Shown here: one piece after another, positions 33,001 to 42,600 of the stretch
How the letters are laid out: every line of letters starts with the position of its first letter
Numbering within the stretch: position 1 is the stretch's first letter
Notes under the pieces: model-generated
What the model was told of the DNA's origin: nothing
What the model saw: only the letters and a program-made list of their open reading frames with translations
Databases searched by the model: none
DNA from: Paroedura picta
Lineage: Eukaryota; Chordata; Lepidosauria; Squamata; Gekkonidae
Assembly: GCF_049243985.1 (NCBI RefSeq)
Contig: NC_135373.1
Location: 96,405,213 to 96,469,212, forward strand
DNA: 64,000 nucleotides
Reading direction: 5' to 3'
Translations under genes and position numbers: made by a program

Positions 33001-35586
33001 GCAAAAGCAGGAAACTACAGATTCTGCCCGATACCAGGGAAGATACCAGAACAGATTATAAAGCAGTCAGTCTATCACCATCTTGAAACGAATGGCATGA
33101 TTAGCAAGTCAGTCTGGATTTCTCAAAAACAAACCCTATCAGGGTGTTTTTTTTTACAAATCAGATTACTAGCTTAGTCGTTCAAGAGAATGGTGTGGCA
33201 AAATGGAGCTCTTCCACCAGGCTTTCAGCTCAGACAAATGTATCTACCAACCAGTGTCCAAAGGCACTGTCCCAACCAGTGTCCCACCACCACTCTCAAA
33301 ACAAGAACAAACCCACAGTGCAGCAAAAATGAACCAAATATTAATTGTCCTTTAATATTATATTATAAGTTCTCACTGCTATAAAAAATGTTATGTACTC
33401 CAAATCAAAATGTTATATTGTACCACATTATGAAGATTTCCATGTAAACCACCCTGATCCTCAAGGGAGGGTGGTATATAAATATTAAATAAATAAAATC
33501 TTAGTTATGTGAGCTTTTTGACATTTTTATGCATAATTTGGATGAAGAGCTGGAGGGAATCCTTCTCAGAGGTGTAGATGATACAAAACATCTGTGAGAG
33601 GCAGATAAGAAAGACAGCTAACACCTATTTATTTTGTATAAGATTATATGCATGGGGAGGAGGGGGTTAACATGGTGCACTCATACTTTAATTTTCTTTA
33701 TGTTGTATCCCTGTATCGGTTTTGTGAGTCAGGTTTGGTGGAAGAATGGATAAAAGATTTCATTTAAATAAAAGAGAACATTAGGGGTTGGATTCTACCA
33801 GATCCAAACATAAGACAGCCCTACCTCCCCCCTCTCCCAGGTGCTCCCCTTTGACCACCAACAAGTTGGTGTGGGGGAGTCGTGAGTCATGAGAACAAAG
33901 TTCCATGGAGCTGTCATGAGAAGGGGACACTGAATGAAACACCCCCCCTCCCACATCCTGTATCAGTGGAAATGCTGCAACTGGAAGAAAGACTGCTTAG
34001 GACTTGTTACCCTGATGCAGTAACTTTGTTGTTTAACTGGAGGGAGGATTAAAAATGACACCCCTGCCTGCAGCCTGAAGTGGTACAATTTCCTCTCTCT
34101 GAATTCCATGGAGGAAGTCGGAGATACAAGTGGTGCTGGGTATGAACAACCAAACTAGTAGCAAAGAGAGAACTAGGAGATAAAAAAACACAGGTAGCTG
34201 AAGAACAGCAGTCAACTGACACTGTTTGGCTGTCCACTTCAAGAAAGGAAGACTGATGACTGAGAAAACTAAAACTGTTTGGTAGAGCAGTGGTCCCCAA
34301 CCTGCGGGCCACGGCCCGGTGCCGGGCCGTGAAGGCCATGGCGCCGGGCTGCGGCTCCCTCTCCCCGCCCCGCAGTAAAAACTTCCCAGGCTGCAAGTTT
34401 GCGGCCCGGGAAGCTTCTTACTGCGGGAGGGCGGGGAGAGGGAATCAGGGCCGGGCCGCGCATCGCGCATGCGCGGCCCGTGCGGGCGCGGCCCAATGCG
34501 CGGGTGTGGTCCGCGCGGGCACGGACCGATGCCCTGCCGGTCCCCAGCCTCAGAAAGGTTGGGGACCACTGTGGTAGAGCCTGCAAAACGGAGCTCCTTT
34601 GCCAGGCATTTGGTTGAGGTCAACTGGAACCAACAACACCCACTGGGCCCCTGAACCTCCCTCCCAGGAATCCATAAACATGACTTGGACAACCATGGAC
34701 CTGTTGGATTGTTATTCTCATTATCATTGCCATTATGCTATTCAATATGAAAAACTGGGTGTGATGTATATTGCTTTCCACGTGAACCATCCTGAGCCTC
34801 AGGGGAGAGTGGTATACAAATGCAATGAATTAAAAAAATTAAAAATAAACTGAACTAAAGTGATGCTAATGCACAGTGACTTCCCCACAGGATGCAGCTG
34901 TAGCCACTTGAGCATAGATGAGTTATCAGGGACATCTCAAAGGGGTGGTGGAAATGTACGGAGACTTTGAACTCTCTCTGCTGTGAGCCAGGAGGCAGAT
35001 CGATTGTAAAGGAGGGAAAGTGTGTGCAGCACAAATGAGGCTGGCCAGGAGGGCGCCAGGGCAAAGCCACGTGATTGAAGTGCTGCTCCCCAGGATCTCC
35101 ACCCCACCCCCCATTCTCCTTGCCGAGGGGCAGGCTTGGGGCTTGCACCTTTCGGATCCCTGTGGGTTCACTGGTATGCCTAAACGCTACGGCTAACCCA
35201 CTCAGACACGAAGTAAAAGAACTTCTTACAAGCCATTTTAACCAGGCTTTGGAGCAGCACGTCCAACAGGCACCCCACTCCTGACCCGTGCTCAGCGCCC
35301 ACTCTCCCCCCCCCCTTTGTAGGGATGCCAGTCCCCAGGTGGGACCCAGGGATCCCCTGGAATCGTCTCCAGGCGACAGAGATCAGCTCCCCTGGAGAAC
35401 ATGGCTGCTTTCGAGGGTGGACTCCACAGTCCCTCCCCGCCCCCCATTCCCGGCTCCACCCCCAAAGTCTCCAGGTCTTTCCCAGCCCAGAGCTGGCAAG
35501 CCTGCTACCTTCGCCCCTTTCCTCAGCACCCGGCACGGCCAAACCTCCGCAGTGCCGAAAAGGGAGTTTCTGATCATTCCGAACAT
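26892..35586 (-). CDS. HEBP1: HEBP1: haem-binding protein 1 (SOUL/HEBP family), 4 coding exons
   Basis: Cytosolic tetrapyrrole-binding protein of the SOUL family. Coding exons 35509-35586, 29838-29976, 29515-29695 and 26892-27063 total 570 bp, or 189 residues plus stop, the same as human HEBP1. Every boundary has GT/AG and the phases agree (0, 1, 2). Diagnostic stretches are [16 protein letters not shown] in exon 2, MGM near the start of exon 3, PSDES in exon 3, and [11 protein letters not shown] plus [17 protein letters not shown] in exon 4. The ATG at 35586 has A at -3. Residues 1-21 correspond to the mammalian F2L peptide, which is released by proteolysis and attracts phagocytes through formyl-peptide receptors. 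Intron 1 is 5.5 kb, intron 3 about 2.5 kb, and intron 2 only about 140 bp. The promoter region is a CpG-rich island. Confidence 0.97.
28664..29104. mobile_element. Long-inverted-repeat element (foldback or Tc1/mariner-like)
   Basis: 441 bp whose outer arms (about 28664-28830 and 28945-29104) are inverted copies of each other, beginning TACAAGCAAATGAAATG. Arms are roughly 150 bp with scattered mismatches; the centre is unique. The ends begin and end with TA, compatible with a TA target, but a TA duplication cannot be told from the ends themselves. In HEBP1 intron 3. Confidence 0.8.
29515..29695 (-). CDS. HEBP1: HEBP1 coding exon 3
   Basis: A 181-bp exon with acceptor tctgttttag and donor CCAC|GTAGGT. 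Encodes residues 74-132, including [19 protein letters not shown] and PSDES, which align with the human protein. The first two bases complete Gly73 and the last two begin Thr133. Confidence 0.95.
29838..29976 (-). CDS. HEBP1: HEBP1 coding exon 2
   Basis: A 139-bp exon with acceptor tcttatcag and donor CAGG|GTGAGA. Encodes residues 27-72 (DDVAYEERE... to SNDQ) plus one base of Gly73. The GGKFATVE and DEALREA motifs match human HEBP1 exon 2. Confidence 0.95.
31133..31235 (+). repeat. 5S rRNA-derived SINE fragment
   Basis: ggtctcagaagctaaacaga followed by gttgagtatttggatg matches the 5S internal promoter region (ctcggaagctaagcagg ... tagtacttggatgg). A short internal duplication of ttgttgagtatttgg is present. 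Confidence 0.55.
31557..31691. mobile_element. Palindromic hAT-type MITE (copy 3)
   Basis: 135 bp inverted-repeat element (CAGGGGTGGTCAACC ... GGTTGACTACCTCTG) with perfect 8-bp duplication GTCTACAG (31549-31556 and 31692-31699). In HEBP1 intron 1. Confidence 0.95.
32370..32458 (-). mobile_element. TAGGGTTGCC-ended MITE fragment
   Basis: gtggtgactggagatctgac to ctggagaaaatagctacttt matches the proximal half of the family. Abuts a SINE. Confidence 0.5.
32458..32660 (-). repeat. tRNA-derived squamate SINE (diverged)
   Basis: Same family as 4588-4866: plus strand ctaccggaaggagtctcaag, gcggcttacaatc and gcatgtggaggagg are recognisable; the tRNA head is degraded. Confidence 0.75.
32690..33200 (+). 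mobile_element. Old CR1-type reverse transcriptase remnant
   Basis: Reads in plus frames as [19 protein letters not shown], then NYR and [16 protein letters not shown], the shape of the N-terminal half of a CR1-like RT. Diverged and frame-broken. In HEBP1 intron 1. Confidence 0.6.
33370..33500 (+). mobile_element. L2-type LINE 3' end
   Basis: ccatgtaaaccaccctgatc, aagggagggtggtatataaa and an ATTAAATAAATAAA tail are the typical L2-like terminus. Confidence 0.7.
34288..34571. mobile_element. GC-rich nonautonomous hAT element
   Basis: 284 bp beginning CAGTGGTCCCCAACCTG and ending GGTTGGGGACCACTG, with a perfect 8-bp duplication TGGTAGAG (34280-34287 and 34572-34579). The interior is extremely GC- and CpG-rich. 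It sits against an L2 3' end in HEBP1 intron 1, about 1 kb downstream of the start codon. Confidence 0.93.
34572..34855 (+). mobile_element. L2-type LINE 3' end
   Basis: Starts in the ORF2 end (agcctgcaaaacggagctcc, then gccaggcatttggttgag) and continues to cacgtgaaccatcctgagcc, gagagtggtatacaaatgc and an A-rich tail. Confidence 0.75.
35321..35504 (-). mobile_element. TAGGGTTGCC-ended MITE (copy 4) abutting the HEBP1 exon 1 donor
   Basis: About 184 bp of the same family as 44213-44418 (plus strand: gccagtccccaggtgggacc ... agagctggcaagcctg). On the minus strand its first base is about five bases inside HEBP1 intron 1. Many CpGs are kept, as expected in a CpG island. A clean 8-bp duplication is not visible. 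Confidence 0.75.
35509..35586 (-). CDS. HEBP1: HEBP1 coding exon 1
   Basis: Encodes 26 residues starting [17 protein letters not shown] and ends GCGAAG|GTAGCA. It differs from human by conservative changes (Leu to Phe at 2, Lys to Arg at 6) and by Cys in place of Trp at 18. The donor site lies only about 5 bases from the end of a repeat element at 35321-35504. Confidence 0.95.
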
Positions 35587-36464
35587 ATTCGCGGCTCCTC
35601 GAGGCGGGACAGCGGCGCGCGCCACTCCGCCGGCCGAGCTGGGCTGGACTTGCTCGCCTGGTCGAGAGCTTCGGCCCCGCCTTCGTCCAGTCGCTGAGAG
35701 GCCGCCCTTCCCCAAATTGGGACGGGAGGGGAATAAAGCGGCGGCTCCTCGGGCTGGGGCTGGGGCTGGGCCGTCCTCCGATGCGGGGAGGACGGGCAAG
35801 TTGCTCGCTCTTCCATTAAGACGCGTGCTAACAGGCAGAAATAACACTGGTCCGACGTTTCCCGGCTGGCAGGGAAAGGGAGCGTCGACGTTTTGCTTGT
35901 GAACTGGCTGGGCGACAGCAGGGTGGGCCTTTGCAGCTCGAGCCCCGACCAAACTGGAACAACCCCGAGGCATTCGGTGTCTTGAGAGCGCTGTGCTAGC
36001 TGGGTCTGTGTGTGCAGGGGACTGGGTGGTAGGAACCAAAAGGTGTGTTCAGTGGGGCTTTATAGGCCAGGTTTTGTGGATGATGCAAGATCACGCGCAT
36101 TTCTGAAGACAGCCAGATACTGTGAAGTGTCTGAAAGTGTTAATTTGGCAGCCGCTGTTAGCAGCCATCCCCTAGCAACAACAATTAGAAGCAAATAAAC
36201 CCAGAAGAACAGGAACGCATGGCAAAAAAAAAAGTGAGGCGATCAGTTGGGAACTTTCCTGGAATTGGCACGACTGGAATAAGGAGCAGAATTTTTCTAA
36301 AATATATCTCATAATAACACAGGTGACTCATGACAATCATGGAAAGCAACAAAATTAGGCCACCCACATACTTGGTGAGCACTGTATGGACTTGAGAGAC
36401 TCACCAGATGTGCAGAGAAAGATGTCTTTGTAAATGACTTTGGGGTGCATGGGATGCTGTAGGC

Positions 36465-36600
36465 CAGGGGTAGTCAAACTGCGCCCCTCCAGATGTCCAT
36501 GGACTACAATTCCCAGGAGCCCCTGCCAGCATTTGCCGGCAGGGGCTCCTGGGAATCGTAGTCCACGGACATCTGGAGGGCCGCAGTTTGACTACCCCTG
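36465..36600. mobile_element. Palindromic hAT-type MITE (copy 4)
   Basis: 136 bp, nearly perfect inverted repeat (CAGGGGTAGTCAAAC ... GTTTGACTACCCCTG) with perfect 8-bp duplication CTGTAGGC (36457-36464 and 36601-36608). About 0.9 kb upstream of the HEBP1 start codon. Confidence 0.95.
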
Positions 36601-36609
36601 CTGTAGGCA

Positions 36610-38640
36610 TTTGAGAGTCAGCTGGGAGTGGGAAACAGACAGGTGGTCAGCCCATTAAAGGCCTTTAATGCTTACAGAATCATGGAAGGTGCGATTTGGG
36701 GGCGCGTATGTGTGGAGGGACTTGCTGAAACATTTCTACTTCCTTATGAATCTTTGCATGCCTTTGGTTTATCTTGTATTCTAAGAGCCATCCCGTCCCC
36801 AGATAGCTAAATCTGTTGATTGGGGGCCATGTGGAGGCTAAAGAGATTTTTTTGCAGAAAAAAATTTAAATAAAAAAATATACCCCCCTCCATACAATGG
36901 TGTTGTCTATGCATGTGGAGGAGAAATCCAGCTGCTGCTCTGGGTCCAGAGGCAGAGCACACCAGCATCCACTGTAAGTCCAGGCACCACAGGGGCAGTT
37001 AATACTCTGCCACTGAGAGATGCAGATGTTTACAGTTACTCCGGGCCCAAATGTTCCAGTGGCAGCCACCAGCAGCTGCTCTGGTTCCACGGGTGATGGT
37101 GGATGCCGGCTGCTGATCTCAGTGTTTGTTGTGGAGCCTTGCACTTCACTGACTCAGCATTGTGTGTGTGTGTGTGTGTGTGTGTATGGGATTCTCACTC
37201 TCACAGCCTCACAGTCTTCCCTTTCGTTTAATATTCTACTAGCAATGTCAGGATATCTTTGGATACTTAAATACAGTGACTGGAGCTGTGAGTAGGCAAG
37301 ACAGATCGTTTACAAGTCTGAAAAGGGCCCCGGGTTTGCAGAAAAATATGAAATCTTAAAAAATACATTCGATGGTTTAAGAAATGCAAAAATGATAAAA
37401 GGAGTGCCTGCAGCTTTAATCAATGGACTCGCTATGTAGCTGTTGCTAAGCAACCATAGTATTCTAGTCAGTAAGCAGGGCCCTTTCCAGGCCTCAAGCC
37501 TGGTCCTCAACAGGCCTACAAACACAGTATGTACCATTCAAGTGGCTTGGCTGCATGTTTTTTTTAGTAGTTTTTCTAGGTAGAGACTGCTGTGGGGAGA
37601 GGAAAATCTGAAGATAAAGGGGCAGATAAAGGTAGGCTGATACTGGGTGGGAAGGGCAGAAGGATTCAGGTAAAAGGAGAGGTGCTTTGGGGGCTTTCAG
37701 GGCAGGAAAAGAGGAAATATTGGTGAAAGGAGATGCTTCCCAGAAGTCCTTGCTGGTTCTCACCTGTTCCTTCTAATAGCAAATCACATTGTCAAGTGTC
37801 TGTTATGAAGGCCATGAAAGGAAACTTCACAAATAACTTTACTGTTTCTGTATACTTGGCAGACATTCTAGGCATACAGAAAAATATTTGTTCATAAATT
37901 AAAAAGAAAAAAATTACCCCAACAAAAGATTGAACATGTGTCTTGCTATTGCAATGTTGAGAGCAGGTAAGGTGAAGGGGACAGAAAACATGACCAGATG
38001 AGGGAAACTGGCCTGCATAAGACTTTACAATTTTACATGAGAGAGTCACACTCTGAGTTTCTGCTGAGACTCAAGAAATGCTTATCAGTACAGCTGAGAA
38101 CAGCATAGAACAAGAACTCTTTACCATTTGCTTCATGCATTCGAAGTTGTAATTCTTATAGATGGCCATTGCATTCAGAGCAAGTTATGTGCCTAACATA
38201 GATTCTAATGTATTTAACTAACTAAAGAACAAAGAATTAGAGTTTTAACAAAGTGTTTTATGCCAGATGAACGTACTGGTAATCAAACAAAATGTTTTAA
38301 TCATTTACATAAAAAAGCAACGCCCTCAAGCACCATCTTTACACCCCCACACTAGTTCAAGAATGGCACATGACATGACCAGGGGGTCCCGACTGGAGAT
38401 TTTGGGGGTTGAACTGGAGGTTACCATGAGATTGACCTGATCCTTGTATTATAATCAGAAGTATAAATGCTTTGTTTTACAGAACATGCATGCTTTCTGC
38501 CATTTTGGATCACTGTTTTTCCTGCAAGGAGCATCTTTCTCAGCTGATGAATAAAAGATCTTTTGGTTTCTTACCCTTGGTGTTTTCTTTAATTGGAGTG
38601 CTGGGGACACCAAGTTAATGAACCTGTTTGATTAAAACTT
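36610..38640. other. Spacer between HEBP1 and the unrecognised gene, no gene seen
   Basis: Holds a (TG)n run and weak repeat remains (for example MITE-like words at 38380-38420). No exon is supported. Confidence 0.4.
37163..37186 (+). repeat. (TG)n microsatellite
   Basis: About 12 uninterrupted TG units upstream of HEBP1. Confidence 0.95.
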
Positions 38641-38649
38641 CGGTCAATG

Positions 38650-39225
38650 GAGCAAGTTCAAGGTTTCGGTGTTGGACATCTGCAGTCTGGACCCCACATA
38701 CTTGTGGGATCACCTACTTCCTTATGCCCCGCACCGGGCTCTTTGCTCTGTGGCTGCAAACTTGTTGGCAGTCCCTGGCCTGTGGGAGGTGTGCCTGGCC
38801 TTGAACAGGGCCAGGGCCTTTTCAGTCCTGGCCCTGACCTGGTGGACTGAGCTCCCAGGAGACCTGAGGGGCATGTCAGAACTTTCTCAGTTCCAAAGGG
38901 CCTGCAAGACAGAGCTCTTCTGCCAGGTCTTTGGTCTTTGGTTGAGTCCAGGGCAGTTAAAATTTAGGGCCCCTCTCCAAGACACCTGGAATAGAAGGCT
39001 ACTCCCATTATCATCTATGCCTCCCAAGACACGAGATGATGGAAGTCCATTGAGTGGGGAGGGGGGGAGATTAGTTTTTCGCCACCAGGGATGGATAATG
39101 TTTATATTGTTTTACTGGGGATTTTATTGTGGGGTATTTTACTATGTAACCAGCCATGAGCCAGCTAGTCTTGGAGTGGCAGGCTATAAATTTAACAACA
39201 ACAATGGCAACAATAATATTTTATT
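38650..39225 (+). mobile_element. L2-type LINE, ORF2 end and 3' tail
   Basis: Plus-frame reading shows the L2 ORF2 C-terminus (YAPHRALCSVAANLLAVPGL ... RARAFSVLA, ELPGDLRG, FQRACKTELFCQVFG), then a 3' UTR and an AACAACAACAA tail. It points against the unrecognised gene and abuts its 3' end. Confidence 0.8.
39220..39225 (-). terminator. Candidate polyadenylation signal of the unrecognised gene
   Basis: AATAAA on the minus strand about 160 bases after the TAG. It lies in the A/T-rich tail of an L2 element that runs the other way, so the gene may have recruited the repeat for its 3' end. Confidence 0.4.
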
Positions 39226-39385
39226 GCTTTTTGTGAGATACAAGCTTTCAGCCATCCCAAATCACAAGAAAACAATGCTCACCTAACCTATATAACCCCA
39301 GTCATATTGTACAAATTATAAAAATATTTGTGCTGTGTAATAAAGCTCTCAGAAGAAGCAGCTGATTGTCTTCATTGGAAAGCCG

Positions 39386-39608
39386 CTAGTTCCTCTGAGT
39401 TTGTCTTTGTAAGTACATCCTTCTCCTCACGCGGGGTAGCCTCCTCAGCCGAACGCTGCTAAGCCTCTGGCTCTTCACGGCTTTATATTGAATGGGGAAC
39501 AGGGCCCTGCTCATGAGGTTCAGTCGCTCATTCAGAGATGCCAGCCTCTTCTTCATGGAATGCACTTGCTTCAGGAGGTTGTCGATTGCCTCAGAGACAG
39601 GCCGCAGG
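39386..39608 (-). CDS. Unrecognised secreted-protein gene, coding exon 3 and stop
   Basis: Acceptor ctctctacctgcag, then 73 residues from LRPVSEAIDNLLKQV to YLQRQTQRN and TAG. It contains the helical region and the Arg-rich tail. The 5.1-kb intron before it could hide an extra exon, but the phases already join directly. Confidence 0.72.
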
Positions 39609-42600
39609 CTGCAGGTAGAGAGGACAATGCTGACAATGCATATACAGGTCAGGGACTGTTATTGAAAGGAAGGTAAACTGCAGCAGTTCGTTAAAACTTG
39701 ACTCAGTCTCTTGTGTTGTGTTCTGTGCCACAGCTCTTATGACAGATATAATCAGTGTGGGAAAGGTGACTGAGAGAAGAATGATCCAAGACTTTCTGTA
39801 GGACTCTTGCTTATCAGTCGTTCCTAACTAAATACACCCTTTTCATTTGATTTCCCTGTCCCTCATGGACCACAGTTGTCCTTGGACATTTTCAGTACTG
39901 AAAATAAATGTTCAGGTCTACTGACATGAAATGCATGTTGCACTTAAAGTGCTTAATGTTTGCTTAAAACATCATGTTGTTGTTAGGTGTGAAGTCGTGT
40001 CCGACCCATCGTGACCCCATCATACGCACATATATTTGACCTGAGCCAATATAAATCCTCTATTTTGTCTACATAGCTTTTGCACACTAGAACATGAGAA
40101 AGGTAAACATTCATAAGCATCAAATGATATTTACTAAAATGGAATGTGCTTTCAAGTTACAGCTGACTTATGGTGATCAATTGGATTTTCAAGGCAAGGG
40201 ACATTTGGAGTTGGTTTGCCATTGGCTACCTGCATGGTGCTCCTTGGAGCTCTCTCATCCAAATACCAGCTAGGGATATCCTTGCTTAGCTTCCAAGATC
40301 TGATCTAGCTTGGGCTATTCAGGTCAAAGCAAATATTTACTAAGGCAACTCATAATTTTATTCATAAAAGAATGTAAATAGTAACCAAGAAGTTGAATTT
40401 TATGAAGTGCAAAAAGATGAGCCCCAGCACTACATGGAGACTCATGAACACTCCTGATGATTTCATTCAATCCTTATTCTTAGGAATTTCTCTTTAGTTG
40501 TAGCCAGGGATCTATTCCATTGTTGGACACAGATGTTTCAGCATGGTGATAAACTGTTATCAAGAACGATTTTGATAGATAAGAATGTACATGGCAGAAA
40601 TTTTTGTTGCAGGGATCTCCAAAATAATTTGCCAGTGCAACCATATCTATGAAAGAATAAAGAGCCCAGTTTGGATTACCTTTTGCAGTCACCTGCAGAA
40701 CAGTCTGTTAAGGAAGTTATCCACTTACGTAGTATCACTCTTTGTCTGTAATGTTCATTGGTTCAGTACTGCATTTAATCAGTCACTTGGTTTTGTCTCA
40801 TACCTTTTTTTTTTTGGGGGGGGGTGTCATTTTGTTTTAAAAACTGCCACACAGATGGGGATTAGAAAGAGGAAAACAGCATAAGTCCTTGGAATGCATG
40901 CCTGAAGTGACTGTCTTAGTTTTGCTTGAGGTTAAGGGTGGCTTTAGCATGCCGTCAAGAACAACTGTGCACGGCTATGTGTTAAGCTGTACATAAAAGA
41001 GGCTCTTAGCCAACATGCAGTCCTGCTGAAACTGTCAAATTGTGCTTTCTAGGGTATTTTTTGTAATATGGTGGAATGTAAGCTCTAAATAAACAGAAGC
41101 AGGCTGTAGTGAAACTGAAATGAACATATAACAGAGGTTTTTTATTGTTCTCAGCTATTGCTTGCTAAGTGGCTGTTCCTGCTGCTGGTGGCTGCAGGTG
41201 TTTACCAACTGATAATTTCTGTAGTGGTATGAATATCTTCTGCTGTTATCTCATGGTTAAAGTCCTCAGGAGAACAGCCAGAATGAAAATTACAGTGTGT
41301 GTGCATGAATGTGTGCAGGCAATAAGATAAAGAGGCAATAAGAGTCTTCCATGCTGTTGATGAAAGAAACCCTCAGAGATGTGTGAGGGGAGACATCCCC
41401 CCACAGGCTGATGATTGCATGCACTTTTTAATTAGAAAAAACAACAGTGATGTGATTTCCCCCCTCCCACCCATTCTGCTTCTATTCTGACGGTGAGTTC
41501 CGTATTTAGTGCAGCATAGACAATACTACCAATTACTTTTCTTCATGTCAGCCAGATGGTAGAACTTTGGCTTTGGACTGAATAGACCCGGGTTTGACAC
41601 TCCTTGGGAGACTGTGGGCCTGTCACTCTCGTTCTCTCCAAACCTAACCTAACTTACTGTTGGAAGGAAAAAACAGAGCAGTTCACCCTAGCTGCTGTTG
41701 GAGAAAGAAACTTTAATACATCCGTAATGGTTTAAACAAAGCAAGCAATGTGAAACATTCTCAAAACACATGGAAAAATAAAATAAACTGTATCCACTGA
41801 ATTTGGGTGACAGTCACAGTGAAGGATCTTCTTCACTCTGTTAATGGTTAATATAGGAAACTGGGCCTAAGACTTGCTGTGCCGGTGCTTAGGTGGGCCA
41901 ATAGCTTTGTGCAATTCATCAAGCCCTTGTATTAGCATAATGCAGAAGCATCACAAAACAGATGCAGGCAGATCAGCTGGCGATATGGCAAAGTGCTTCA
42001 CGTATGTTATCTCGGTAATCCTTATACAGCCAAATAAGACAGAGCAGTGGCCTTGTTATCCTGAGACTGCAGATGGGAGGTTTAGAGAAGCAGTTTGCCT
42101 AAAGCCACCTGATTCTGAAGCAAGTTTTGAACCAAGGAATTTCTGGCCCCCTGGGTTCTATTAGTCATCGTGCTAGTCTCTGAACAGATTTGTAAAGACG
42201 AACCACTGCTGAAACATTTCTAATCTAGCTACAACCTGTGTTTGCTTTAGATTTAGCACGATGATAATTACTCCTGTATTAGCATCCCTTTAGAGATTTA
42301 TGAACATTAATGCTCAGTTTTGCATCCACTTTGAAAGAATCTTTTTCACATGGGAGTATTTCATGCATACAGCCGGCACTATAAATGTTGCAAAATACGA
42401 GCAACTGAAAACAAATCATTCTAATATTTTTCCTTAGACAATCCCCCACCCACCCACCTTTTCCTTGTTTCTGTCAACTACAGAATGGGTTACTTCCTCT
42501 CATTTGCTCCTTTTCAGTGAGAGGGATTTCAAAGCCATTTTCAAAAGCCCAATTGCTTTTTCTTGTCCCAGCATTCTTGGGCAGCTGCTTCTGTTGAGAG

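Larger units (their letters stand above)
35280..35990 (-). promoter_or_regulatory. HEBP1: CpG-rich island around HEBP1 exon 1
   Basis: A GC- and CpG-rich stretch, unlike the AT-rich surroundings, centred on the HEBP1 start codon. It has CG-dense blocks at 35590-35700 and 35730-35900 and no clear TATA box, as expected for a housekeeping promoter. Part of the downstream half (35321-35504) is repeat-derived. The limits were judged by eye, not computed. Confidence 0.75.

Noticed and set aside
35288-35902. 204-codon open frame on the plus strand across the HEBP1 island
   Set aside because: It is antisense to HEBP1 exon 1, partly within a MITE, and lacks domain or splice evidence; long frames are common in GC-rich islands.
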